Shown: one piece after another, positions 1-10,300 of the stretch | Layout: each line of letters begins with the position of its first letter | Position numbering within the stretch: the stretch's first letter is position 1 | Assembly: GCA_024196135.1 (NCBI GenBank) | Contig: JAMQCK010000482.1 | Span: 1-21,802 of the forward strand | DNA length: 21,802 bases | DNA from: Pleurotus ostreatus/Saccharomyces cerevisiae fusant | Taxonomy: Eukaryota; Opisthokonta | Direction of reading: 5' to 3' | Notes under the pieces: generated by a model | What the model was told of the DNA's origin: nothing | Seen by the model: only the letters and a program-made list of their open reading frames with translations | Database searches by the model: none | Program-made: the position numbers and the translations under genes

Positions 1-1567
1 TTGGGATTGACGGACATGACCTCGAGGTGCGCCACAACGCCGCAGGCGCGCCATTATCGCTGATAGACTCGATGCAGAGAAGAGCTCTACGGGTCCGAGT
101 CCGCGCAGACCCCGTGGGTGTGGGCACCTGCGGAGCTGGACGATGAGGATGACGAGGACGAGGAGTCGGAAGGTACATCTAGTCAGGAGCACGGTTCCAA
201 GTCGAGTCCCAGTCGACCTAACTCCTCGTCACAATCATGGCATGGATATGAGGGCAATAACTTTCCTGCTAGCATCCGGACGAAGACCTTCCCCACGCGC
301 CAGTCGTCAGACCCGCCGGGCACGCCGGGCCATCATGGCACCCCGTCGCGCTCGAGTAGCACGCAGCCGCAGCAGCAGCCGCAGACGCCGGAGAGGAATG
401 TGGCGTTGCAGCCGACGTTTTCATCGAAGATTGTCGTGACGCCGAACTACTACCGCACGCACTCACGCAGCTCGTCTGCGATGGGACACTCGGGCGGGCA
501 GGATTCGCTCACGGAGCAGATGGAACGCGTCAAGATCACGTCTGCCACGCCGCTCGGCCGGCACTCTTCGATGCCTGCTGTGCTTGATTCAAGGACAAGC
601 CCGCCGAACATCACGAACACTTCGATCACGCACGAACCGGATTCCATCCTCAGCCCGCTGGTCATGAGCGAGAAGCCCATACCTAGCAGTGGAGGGCGGC
701 CCCTTGGTCGTCACGCCACCGCGCCCTCCGGTGCCCTCGACGCCATCCCCGAGAGCGCGTCCCTCCCACCGATGCACTCCGCCTCGCAGGCGGCCGCCAC
801 GACAAAGCGGCGCAAGTCGACGAAATCGAGCAAGTCCAGCAGGCACACCAGCCCCACATACTCGTACGAGGAAATCGACCGCGAGCCGACACCCCGGCAG
901 GGCAACCCCCTCCCGCCCCCGCCGCAGGAAAGCCGGATAGCAATGCCGTATAGCCTCCCGCCCGCGCAGAGCGCGTCCTCCAGCACGCGCGCGCGCGGGC
1001 CCGGGAGCAGCAGCACGACCTACGAGTACCGCGCGCCCTCCGTCGCCGAGCGCCGCGCGCAGTCCTCCGCCGAGCAGCGCCCCGCCGACTACCGCCCCGC
1101 CGACTACCGCCCCACCGCCGACTACCGCTCCGCCTCGTCCATGGAGTACCGCTCCGCGCCCTCCGCTGCTGCGACCGCCAAGAACCCTTTGCCCGCGCCG
1201 CCCGAGGAGTCGCGCTTCGTGCCGAGCGCGGTGTCGCCGGGCTCGGGGCGGCGGCACCCGCGGCGCAAGGGGTACTGGAACCGGCGCGGGGACCACCTCA
1301 CGCACGAGGGGTACCTGGTGTACGCGCCGCTGGGCAAGCAGTACCCGCGGGAGCTGCGCGACTATCCCGACGGGGAGGAGGGGTACAAGGACGAGAATGG
1401 GTCGATCGCGAAGTTCTCGCCGACGCGGCCGGAGCTGCCGGATAGCCTGCCGCGGCTGGGGAGGCCGCCCGCGAGGCCGTATGAGAGTGTGAGTGGGGTT
1501 GTTTGTGGGTGAGGGGATGGTAGTGCTGATGAACTTGATTTTGCAGTTTGTGGTGTATGTGGACTGA
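1..1567 (+). CDS. Ser/Pro-rich low-complexity protein of unknown function, 5' end outside window
   Basis: I do not recognise the family. The gene enters from the left edge. My model is exon <1-26, intron 27-77 (51 nt, branch-like ctgat), exon 78-1488, intron 1489-1546 (58 nt, donor gtgagt, acceptor ttgcag), exon 1547-1567 ending in TGA. This leaves 485 visible residues and joins LGLTDMTSR to EELYGSESAQTP. Without the second splice the frame would end in a run of odd residues (SGVVCG) at 1512. The protein starts acidic (DDEDDEDEESE), is then long, disordered and rich in Ser, Pro and Arg, and ends in an ordered-looking segment of about 80 residues with many aromatic and charged residues (GYWNRRGDHLTHEGYLVYAP onward). 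That C-terminal block is the likeliest conserved unit. Short motifs recur: PLGRH twice, NPLPxPPxESR twice, and ADYRP/ADYRS-like repeats at 1078-1125. No catalytic motif or membrane segment is visible. A scaffold or regulatory role is only a guess from composition. Confidence 0.72.
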
Positions 1568-2250
1568 TCGCTAGGAGGCGCTGGAGAGTCTTCATCACGA
1601 CCCGCACGATAACTGACGACGAGGAGGGCACTAAGGCATGGGCTGCGTGCGGGACGAGGACGACTTGCGCGTCTGCGCTTTCGCTGTTCGTACTTGCACG
1701 CTCAGCTCTGTCTCGCGATGCCACCACCGCCTCACGTTACGCCTCCAATTCCGCAAGATTCTGAACCTTGAGGAATCGGAATCCCTCCTACATCTCTTCC
1801 CGTTCCTTCTGCTCAATTTCCCTTGTCTGTTTCCATATCGCCGGTGGTTTGTGCTCATGTCCCGAGTGTACATACACATGTAGCATCGCACTGTATTAGC
1901 CCTGTATCAAACATCCTCTCAAGCTACCACCTATAGCCAATGTCATCATGCCTCTGATTCGACTCCCTGGAGTGCATGAATGCGCGCAGACTGGGTGAGG
2001 GAAATGGTTCAGAGGCAGAAAGTCGGCGACAGGTGCGTCATTATACGCAAGTCGTTGGGGAGTTCAACTGGCTTGCAAGGCGACGAAGGCTTGAGGCAGA
2101 CGTGTAGTCGGGCATGATGATATGATGCTCAGCTCTGCGCACTGCGGGTAAGGGCAAACACCACAGGAGGCAGGTGAAAGCGCTCTAGTGATTTGGGTTA
2201 CATTACGGTGCGTAGACATGGTCCTCCAAGCAGCAAGACCGTCCAGGGCC
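1568..2250. other. Convergent intergenic region, no gene seen
   Basis: This 683-nt stretch lies between the stop of the left-edge gene (+) and the stop of the ATP19-like gene (-), so it should hold both 3' untranslated regions. Open frames on either strand are short, Cys/Arg-rich and unlike a protein family. The part near 1700-1830 is pyrimidine-rich. I see no RNA gene or repeat. Confidence 0.5.
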
Positions 2251-2648
2251 TCAATGCGTCTCCTTCTCCGACTCCTCAATGAAGCGCTTGATGCTGTCCA
2301 TCCTGTCGTTAGTCGTCGACAACCTGGCCTTTTCAAATAGAGAAAACATGCGTACAATTGCTCTTCCTCGCTGAACATGCGCGTCAGTCCTTCCATCCCT
2401 CACGCATGAAGCGACAAACGCACCTGGAGCCAGCAGATATGGGGACCGCCTTCTCGACCTTCTCCGCCAAGCTCTTCGGCTGGTCCTTCTTGGAGCCTCC
2501 GGACGCGGCCATGGCGATCGCGGCGGTGCCGCCGAGGACGGCGATGGAGATGTACTCGCTCGCAATCTTTTTGCCGAAGATGACGCTGGAAAAGAGGGTG
2601 GGTGAGCGGGGCGCGGGGAAGTCGACGAGCAGGCGCGTACTAGGACAT
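2251..2648 (-). CDS. ATP19: ATP synthase subunit k (Atp19-like), mitochondrial
   Basis: Small inner-membrane accessory subunit of the mitochondrial F1Fo ATP synthase; in yeast, subunit k is associated with the dimeric form of the enzyme. Exons read on the minus strand: 2648-2641, 2585-2424, 2370-2356, 2302-2251; introns are 55, 53 and 53 nt, all GT-AG. The product is 78 aa. It begins MSYVIFGKKIASEYISIA, has one hydrophobic segment at about residues 12-31, then a basic stretch (SGGSKKDQPK), and ends in an acidic amphipathic tail containing PISAGSSEEEQ and IKRFIEESEKETH. This order (short N-terminus, one membrane span, SGGSKK-type loop, AGSxEEE tail) and the size match fungal Atp19. Exon 1 encodes only two and two-thirds codons and exon 3 is 15 nt, so automated gene callers may miss or mis-start the gene. 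Without the splices the frame reads into nonsense on both sides. It is divergent from the snurportin homologue. Confidence 0.85.
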
Positions 2649-2865
2649 GGTGTCGGACGGTAAGGAAATGCTGCAGGCGAGCGGGAAAGGCGTGACGACG
2701 GGGTGTGTGACCCGATCCGTGCCGCCGACAACGCGGGCACGTGCTGGGATGCGCCCACGAGTATCAGCGCGTGTTCGATCCTTGTCCTGAACGGTCATCT
2801 CGAAATCCATCTTTATTGACGAAGTCATAACATCCTATCTTTTTGCTCCATCTTAGCTCTCGCAT
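2649..2865. promoter_or_regulatory. Shared head-to-head promoter region, ATP19-like / snurportin homologue
   Basis: Only 217 bp separate the two start codons, so both promoters and both 5' untranslated regions must fit here. A CACGTG E-box lies at 2738-2743 near the middle. A pyrimidine-rich tract (catcctatctttttgctcc) precedes the snurportin ATG. No clear TATA box is visible. Whether the two genes are co-regulated cannot be told from sequence. Confidence 0.6.
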
Positions 2866-4896
2866 ATGTCAGATTCGCCATCAGGAAGTAACTCGCGGAA
2901 AGCGGCATTCAAACTACCACCTGCTCCAGTGAGGGACAAGGTCGCAGCCCAGGAGGCGCGGCGGAAGAAGGTACGCGTGAACGAGTGCATCGAATCGTGA
3001 GAGGGATTGAATCTTGATCTGCTTAGGCTCTGGAAGAGCAGAAGAAAGTGAGTGAGCTGGGTCGCACACATCTAGGATCCGATCGAACATCATCAGCGAC
3101 GCGCAGAGAAAGTCGATTCGGCGCGTTTACAGCTTGAGAGCTTTGCGAAGCTGTCACTGGAGGATAATGACTCTGATGAGGACCAAGGCTCATATGTTAT
3201 GAGAGACAAGGGTCTGAACAACTACAAGGGTGTGATCGACGAGGTGCGTCCCATGCAGAACGAGGTTGGACGCCACTGATCATTGAGCAGGAGATGCGAG
3301 AGCAAGACACTCCAGCGAAGTCCGATCTCCCCACCCAGTTTACCGGCAAGCGCAGGAAGAGGAAGGGGAAGAAGAGCAAGCTCCAGGTCATGCATGTCGA
3401 ACGTCAGCCTCCCAACCCAAAGTGGGCGGACAAGTGCATGTACGCTGAGCTGCTCGAGATGTCAGAGGACATGCCCTGGGACTCAGATGGGATACCTGCC
3501 GACATTGAGACGGGATGGGTGGCGGTCGCACCCGTGCCTGTGGGTAAGCGGTGCTTGGTTGTGACATCCATGCCATCTGGGACCAACGCCACAGGTGCGC
3601 CGGCAGAGCAGATTGTGATCCGCGTCTGTAAGCTGATGAGACCCCAGCCCTACAAGTGCCGAATACGACTCTACGTTCAAGGTTGCTAGGGAAGAGCTTG
3701 ATACCACCATTTCCCTCTCCCTTGCCGCATGCTACAGTCCTGGACTGCATCTTGGACGATCACTGGCGGGATAATGGGATACTGCACGTCCTAGACGTAC
3801 TCAAATGGAAAGGGCGCGACATGATGGAATGCGAGACGGCTTTCCGGTGTGCACATATTCCAATGCGAGTCCTGCCCATTGCTCACCTCATCTGCCCCCT
3901 TTAGCTTCTGGTGGCGCGACATGCGCCTCGCCGAACTCCCGCCATCCGTCACTGTCTCGTCATCCACTTTCCCCTCTGCCCCCTTCGTCTTCCGCGCCTC
4001 CTCCACAACGTCCGCCACCGATGGCCTACTGACCCCTCACAATCTCCCGCCCCTTCTTCCTACAGCACCTCGTGCCTCTGCTGCTCAATCCCTCGCATCT
4101 CCGATAGGACGCAAAGGCGGGCCAAGTGGCACGGTGCACCGCTTCGCGTACCCAGTACTCTTTGTGCCGATTCCGTACCATACGGACACGACCATACCTA
4201 ACTTGTTAAACCTGGTGCTGCCGCTGGCGAGGGCGGCGAGACAGATCGAAGTCCCGCCGATCCAGCATGTGGAGGTCTTGGTAGAGGAAGCGAAGGGTTC
4301 GGAACCCAAGAGGGCGGGCGCCGCAGATCATCAGGGAGACATGGAAGTCGACGCGACGCCTACCAGCCCTCCGAAGACCGACACCGCCAAGACCCGCCGC
4401 TCCTCCAAATCCCAGCGCGTCGTCCCCACCGGCACGCACACCATCTCGCCCACCGGCGCGCACATCGTCTCGCACCCCAACACCAACATCGTCTCCAAGC
4501 ACGCCTCCGCCGTGCGCGCGTGCCCCTACCCCAACGGCGCGGCCCTCGCGAGCGTCGAGCCGGACGGGCTGCTTTTGTACGTCGCGGAGGCGATGTACGA
4601 GCAGGGGACGAGCCCGCTGGCAAGCTGGGTGCCGATCCGGAGCTACGAGCAGCCGGAGTACCCGCATCCGGCGAGCGAGAAGGCGGGGGCGGTGCAGGGG
4701 AGGATGAGCGGGAGCTCGGGGAGGATGGCGAGGGGGCCGAATGATGGGCCGTTGGATGTGTTTGCGAGGTGAGGAGATAAGATTCTGCGAGGGCGAGTAT
4801 CGGCATGCTGAAGGATGCGTAAACAGGTTGATCCAGAGGCGCTGGGATTGGAGGGACGATGCGCAGAAGGCTACGGATGTGAATATGGAGGTGTGA
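2866..4896 (+). CDS. SNUPN: Snurportin-1 homologue (m3G-cap snRNP import adaptor)
   Basis: Snurportin-1 binds the trimethylguanosine cap of spliceosomal snRNAs and links U snRNPs to importin-beta for nuclear import. Seven exons: 2866-2970, 3027-3047, 3097-3243, 3291-3594, 3648-3846, 3905-4768, 4827-4896; introns are 47-58 nt; product 569 aa. The N-terminus has a basic IBB-like helix (RRKKALEEQKKRRAEK, about residues 32-47). The cap-binding core follows: ETGWVAVAPVPVGKRCLVV (W167), TVLDCILDDHW from residue 222, LDVLKWKGRDMMECETAFRF and WWRDMRL (about 240-266), then DGLLLYVAEAMYEQGTSPLASW (W500). W167 and W500 sit where human W107 and W276 stack on the cap, so the pocket looks intact. The protein is much longer than human (360 aa), because an insert between WWRDMRL and DGLLLY carries Ser/Thr/Pro-rich sequence, an acidic patch and an octapeptide repeat (residues 433-456). 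Start chosen as the first ATG that gives the basic N-terminus. Confidence 0.86.
4425..4496 (+). repeat. Three 24-nt units coding an octapeptide repeat in the snurportin homologue
   Basis: Three in-frame 24-nt units encode PTGTHTIS, PTGAHIVS and HPNTNIVS (residues 433-456). Units 1 and 2 are nearly identical in DNA; unit 3 has diverged. They sit in the long insert that separates the two halves of the cap-binding core. Confidence 0.75.
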
Positions 4897-5818
4897 TGAT
4901 GTGCTTACTAGTTGGTCCACCCACGAATAACAATGGTGCATTGACCTCCACCATCGAACTTACCTTTACCGCAGCCATTTAATTGCTGTTGGCCATTGGC
5001 ATTATCGAAACCGTAGGTTTCAAGACTATTGCGTTGACCCTTTCCTCAACAATGGCTCCGGCAAACGAGCGTGAAGGTACAGTAGCGAACGACACTGAAA
5101 TTCTGAACCACCGCTGCCACTGCGCTCTCTGCATCCTCTCGCGTTGTCCTTCTTCGATTCAGACGCGCTTCCCTTCTTGCCCTTCGACCCAGGTCTCGAG
5201 GGAAGGTTGGAGTGAAGGAGGGCGACAGGAACAACGCAGTGGATCAACCCATTGAGGTCACGAACAAGTTCATTGGGATGGTGGGAACGTCCATTGAAGT
5301 TAAGCTAGAGGACCCCGAGCAACCCAGGAAGGGCAAGCGGCGCGACGTCTCTGATACGCTGCGGAAGGCGTCGAAGAAGAAAAGGGTGCGACTGGCGACG
5401 AACGAGAACCAAGTTCTTTGCTATATAATGTGACGCAAGTGCGCATTAAGTCCAGCTATGGCATGTTTCCATGGATCTTCGTATTGTTTCTCGTCACGAC
5501 AGAGTCTATGTCTGCTTCATGTACACCTCTCAGCAATCAGCCAAGTCTTGACAGGTACGTCATAGTACTTGCCGTGGTCGTAGCCGACCCTGCTTCATAT
5601 CACGGTTGGCATAGTATACTTGTTTCGCTTAGGCACTGAGGGACATTCAATCTTCTGTGGCAAACGCTGTGGGTCCACTTGAATGTTGCCATATGGGGAT
5701 GTAGCACCAGTCGGTAACTGCCGATGCAACGCCTTTTGTCCCCGTCCCTCATCTGTCAAGCTTGTTGCGTCCTGGAATACATGCATCTCTGAGCCGCAGA
5801 CATTCAAGAAAATTTCGA
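4897..5818. other. Intergenic region with a coding-like remnant
   Basis: This 922-nt stretch lies between the snurportin homologue and the F-box-like gene, both on the plus strand. It should contain the 3' end of the first and the promoter of the second. The only coding-like signal is at 5052-5433, listed separately. From 5434 to 5818 I see no supported gene; short open frames on both strands lack any family resemblance. Confidence 0.45.
5052..5433 (+). pseudogene. Unrecognised coding-like segment, possibly a broken small gene
   Basis: An ATG at 5052 begins MAPANERE, followed by a plausible donor (gtacag at 5077) and acceptor (ttcag ending 5162). The next segment reads DALPFLPFDPGLEGRLE and then hits a stop. 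In another frame, 5194-5433 stays open and encodes a charged, Lys/Arg-rich stretch (AVDQPIEVTNKFIGMVGTS, later KGKRRDVSDTLRKASKKKR) ending at TGA 5431-5433. No GT-AG intron joins the two frames cleanly. It may be a small gene with splicing I have not solved, a frameshifted remnant, or chance. I recognise no family. Confidence 0.28.
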
Positions 5819-6788
5819 ATGGCTATAATTCTTGAATGGACCAGTGCGTATATCAAAGGATAGCATCGTTGTTGCTTGACTTAGTGTAACCATAGCACCT
5901 ACGCGCCAGGACCATACTGGTTTACTCCCCCCAATACCCATCGAAACCTACGAGGAGATCTTTGAATATGTAGCCTCTATCAGCGAACCTATTCAAGACG
6001 AGCCCGCATCCGAGACCGCTGTCACTCGCCGGACCTCCCTCGCTAATCTCGCCCTCGTCTGCCGTCTCTTCTGCTCGCTGTCCCTCCAGCATCTCTTCCA
6101 TACCGTCGTCTTCCACTACAGATATGAGAACCCACCCAGTATGGCCTTCGCGCGCGCTCTCATCCAGCAACAGTCCACCGCTGTCGCCCTCGCGCCGCTC
6201 GTGCGCACCGTCGTGTTGGCGCATTGGCATCCAGAGAACCTGTTCGATCAGGCGGTCTATCGAATGCACCAGCGCGCGACACGAAGGCTGCCCGGCGTCA
6301 CTCAGATTGTGCTACGCGATGCCCCATTCACCACAGACACCTTGCGCACCCTGCGTCACTCACCCTGTCTGAAGGTCCTGCGCCTCGGATCAGTCGATCT
6401 CGACGGATACGCAGAGGAAAACGAGGATGACCTCGACTTGGCTCTTCCGCCGGTCGAAGAGCTCGTCATTATGGATACTATCGTCCCCGGGAACGGATCC
6501 TTGCATGTAACTGTAGACACGAGCAAGCTGCGAGTCCTACGGACCAACGTTGACAGAGCACTGGAGATCGTCTTGGACTCTTCACCATCGGTCTTGAGCG
6601 TACTGGACGTCGACTTTGCCCACTATGGTCACTCAATGCAAGCAACGGACAACATACTGGTGTCCTTGCGTGCCTACCTGGCCAGTGAGGAGGGGCGCAG
6701 GCTGAAGGAGAGGATCGTACGGTTGCCAGATCATATTCCGGCCTTTCCGACGATCACGTCTTCGCGCCTTCAGCAGGACGCTCGATGA
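5819..6788 (+). CDS. F-box-like protein
   Basis: Probable substrate-recognition subunit of an SCF-type ubiquitin ligase, of the kind greatly expanded in Agaricomycetes. Preferred model: exon 5819-5843, intron 5844-5895 (52 nt, donor gtgcgt, branch ttgac, acceptor catag), exon 5896-6788; product 305 aa. The frame is closed by TGA at 5877, so a first intron is required. An alternative starts at 5836 with donor 5848 and acceptor 5909. F-box-like sequence covers about residues 20-75: LPPIPIETYEEIFEYVA, then a variable loop, then SLANLALVCRLFCSLSLQHL and FHTVVFHYR. The rest alternates short strands and helices with Leu/Val spacing (PCLKVLRLGSVDL, PPVEELVIMD, KLRVLRTNVD), as in leucine-rich-repeat-like F-box proteins. 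The target is unknown. Just past the stop at 6786-6788 another frame continues with a protein-like acidic stretch, so the C-terminus may be truncated by a frameshift. Confidence 0.68.
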
Positions 6789-7397
6789 CTGGGAGGGCTA
6801 TGAGGACGGATCCGACTCTGGTGGAGAGCAAAAGCAGCGAGCGAGATGTACGTCGCTCGCTAAACATCGAGGCGTCTGAAGGGCGTCGCCGGTCAATCGA
6901 AGGTGTCGTGGGTTCAACATGCGCGATCCTCCGTCTCCCGCCGAATATGTGGCCTGCCGATGGCGACGTGTCCACTCTGCGAACAAGGCCATAAACATGT
7001 CCCGTTCCGAGGACTTGGCGGGAGGGTGGATCAGGTGCTGATTGTATCGTCAGGTCTCAACTGTGCTTCACAGCCCTAAGATCCCCTTTTCGATAGTCTA
7101 TCTATCTCCCTCCCTACATACAACCGCTACTGTACACTACTACATAGAGCCTGCACGTCCCTCTCGCTGTTTCCGCCATCCCATTCCCTCAATGAAAAAC
7201 CGAGCACCTCGCCGCTGATCGAAGCCGCGGCTGACGGCAAGTGAGTCACCGCACCTCATGACGACTGGCGAAACGTTGCCGTACTGTATGCCGGCAACCT
7301 CGGGACCTATCCCGTCTTGCTGGGTTCAACTGGTACTTATATGTCTGCTCAGAGTTGAGAGCAGACTCCAGCTTGAGTCCTCCCGACGTTCATTGGT
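6789..7397. promoter_or_regulatory. Upstream region of the ABC transporter
   Basis: 609 nt between the F-box-like stop and the transporter ATG, on the same strand. It should hold the 3' end of the first and the promoter and leader of the second. A strong donor-like gtgagt at 7241 and pyrimidine-rich acceptors near 7350 allow a 5'-leader intron, but this is not provable here. A pyrimidine-rich stretch with TCTATC repeats lies at about 7095-7120. The first part (6784-6880) contains the out-of-frame coding-like tail noted under findings. Confidence 0.4.
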
Positions 7398-10300
7398 ATG
7401 CCGTTCTTCAAGTCGCGCCCCGCACCAGCCGGCTTCGGCGAGGGCAAGACTCTTCCTGAGGGCAGCGCATGGTGGGCTGTCTTTAGAATTTCTTGGAAAA
7501 TGTGCAGCCAGCTCACTACAACCACGCCCTGCCAGGCCATGGTCGCGACTCGTGTTCAGCTGGCTCGACCCCCTCCTCAAAGTCGGTTTCTCACGCCCCC
7601 TGCAAGAAGACGGTACGCGAAATTCCATTCCGACCTTTATGGCCTCAAACGTACTAACCTTACCTCAGACCTCTGGTCCCTCCCAGAGAAACTCTCCACC
7701 GGAAGCATCGCCGACCGCCTCGAGTACAACTTCTACGTGCGCTGCCCGCCCGAGCAGCGTCCGCTTGTCGTGCGGGAGCGCCATCCCGCCCTCGCGTCCG
7801 GCGTCCCAGCGGCGCAGGGTAAGGAGCGGGATGAGAAGACGCTGGCTGAGGTCTCATCTGCGCCAGCAGAGGCGAAGGAGGGCGAGAAGCAGCCTGAGAA
7901 GAGCCCGTACGACGAGTCGCTCATCAAGGCCATTCATCGGACCGTGCTGCTGCGGTGGTGGTTGGGCGGTCTTTTCAAGGTCTTGGGTGGTAAGTCAGGA
8001 AATGGGACTTCTGTTGCGTCAGACTTAGCTTTTTCCAGACACTCTGCGCACGACGTCCCCGCTCATACAGAAAGTCATGCTCGGATGGCTGGCGGAGGCG
8101 TATTTGTTCGACCATCTCGACGCCGACGGACGTAGCACCTACTTCCAGAACGGTGCGCCGCGCGGAATTGGCTACGGTATAGGTCTCGCCTTCGCCTTGT
8201 TCGCGATGCAGGAAGCCGCCAGCTTGGTATGCGATTTCATAAAATCGTCAGACGGGGGTTGATCCAAATTTCTAGTTCAATAATCACTACCAGCAGCGTA
8301 TGTAGTTTTCTCATCGGCGCGTGCCTGCCCACTCACCTTTGTGACTTCTCAGTGGTCAAGAGCGTCGGGCTGATCACCAGGACGGGCGTGAGTATAAAAT
8401 TTGGTATCATTCTATCTTGAAGAGGGCTGACCAAGCAAACACCAGGTCATTGGCATGATCTTGCGCAAGGCTCTGCGACTGTCTGGAAAATCTCGTCAAG
8501 AGCACAACGTCGGCCAGATCACCACCATGATTTCGACAGACACGGAACGCTTGTACGAGTTCTGCCTGTACGCACATGAGTACGTTCGCTTGCTCACTAA
8601 AAATTTCTTAACACTAACAAAACCCATTAGAGCTTGGGTCGCGCCCATCCAGGTCGCTATCGGTATTGGACTGCTCATCCACTTCGTACGTCGTCAGTAA
8701 ATGTCCTTGACTTATTATTGACCGCTATTTTAGCTCGGCGTCTCCGCCCTCGTCGGCCTCGGGGTCCTCATCTTCGGCCTCCCCTTCCAGATGATCATGG
8801 TCGCCGTCCTGTTCGCCCAACGCAAGAAGGGCGTCGGGATCACAGATGGCCGTGTCCGCCTGACCAGTGAGGTCTTACATGGTATCCGCTTGGTCAAGGC
8901 CTACGTCCTGGAGGAGTTCTACATGAACAAGATCACCGACTTTCGCAGGAGAGAGCTGGCGACTATCCGGCGTGCTTCGTGCGTGCTTGCTTTCACGCAG
9001 CGTGTACGGATGGCTGACAATTGTTTCAACAGGATCGCTCAGGCGCTGCTCTTCGCGTCTGTTCACGTCGTTCCCGTGGCCGCTGCCATTCTGTCATTCG
9101 TACGTCCCTAGCCTCCTGGTACATTCATACGAACTCTGAGTGTGGTCTGCCAGGTTACGTACTCGCTCACTGGTCACGATCTCAACGTCGCTATCATCTT
9201 CTCGTCTTTGTCGCTTTTCAACGTGCGTTCTCCCCCTCAACTTAACCCCGCACACCTTCCCTCACCTCGCACAGATCATCCAAGCGCCCCTGTTGCTCAT
9301 GCCGCTCGCCCTCGGTGGTCTCGCCACCGCTCTCGTCGCCACCGGCCGCTTGTCCAAGTTCTACCTCGCCGAAGAGCTCGATGACCCGTACCTCATCGAC
9401 ACGGACCGCAAGAATGCCGTCGACGTCGATGGTGACTTTACCTGGGAGTCGACGGCCGAGGAGGGCAAGTCCGCTGAAGCCAAACCTGATGACAAGGCCG
9501 ACAAGCTTGACGAGAAGGCCGGAAAGCCTGACGAAATGGCGGACAAGTCCTCCGCGGTGACGAAGACCGAAGACGAGAAGATGGCTGGATCGTCCGCTGG
9601 CGAGAAGGGCAAGGAGCAGGAGGCGAAGGACGAGAAGCCTGCGGAACCCGTCTTCCAACTCGAGAACCTCAAGATGTCGGTGCCGAAAGGCGCGTTCGTG
9701 GCTATCGTCGGTCCTATTGGTTCCGGGAAGGTTAGCTCACTTTTATCTTCGTTGGATGCGCGGCACGACGCTGACTCATTTGACAGAGCTCCATCTTGCA
9801 GGCGCTCATCGGCGAGATGAGGCGCACTCGTGGCGAAGTCGTCTTTGGAGGTTCCGTGGCATACGTGCCGCAGAAGCCTTGGATCCAGTCGACCACCGTG
9901 CGTCAGAACATCGCCTTTGGTCTGGAAGAAAACGAGTCGAGGTAAGCCTGATCTCCTTCATTCATCTTTACTGCTGACGTGTCGATGGCTAGACTTCGCG
10001 CTGCTATTCGTGCTTGCTCCCTCGACCACGACATCGAACGGTTGCCCATGGGCGAACGCACCGAGATCGGAGAAAATGGTGTCACACTCAGTGGAGGACA
10101 GAAGGTGAGCATAAAGTATCTCTGGCCATTATGAATAGCTCATCTAGTCTAAAGGCTCGCATCTCCCTCGCTCGCGCTGTGTACTCGAACGCAGACGTCA
10201 TCCTTCTTGACGATGTGTTCTCCGCCGTTGATAGCTATGTCGGTCGCAAGCTGCTCGACGAGTGCGTCGCTGGTGGTGCTCTGGCCGATCGCACTCGTGT

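Noticed and set aside
589..1305. 238-aa open frame on the minus strand
   Set aside because: Arg/Gly/Ala/Val-rich composition, antisense to the left-edge coding exon; arises from high GC and codon bias.
4206..4941. Two long minus-strand open frames over the snurportin insert
   Set aside because: Antisense to exon 6 of the snurportin homologue, with Arg/Ser/Pro runs typical of GC-rich shadow frames.
7258..8028. Transporter start at the ATG at 7258
   Set aside because: That frame lacks the family N-terminus; [20 protein letters not shown] from 7398 fits Yor1-like proteins and splices cleanly into [12 protein letters not shown].
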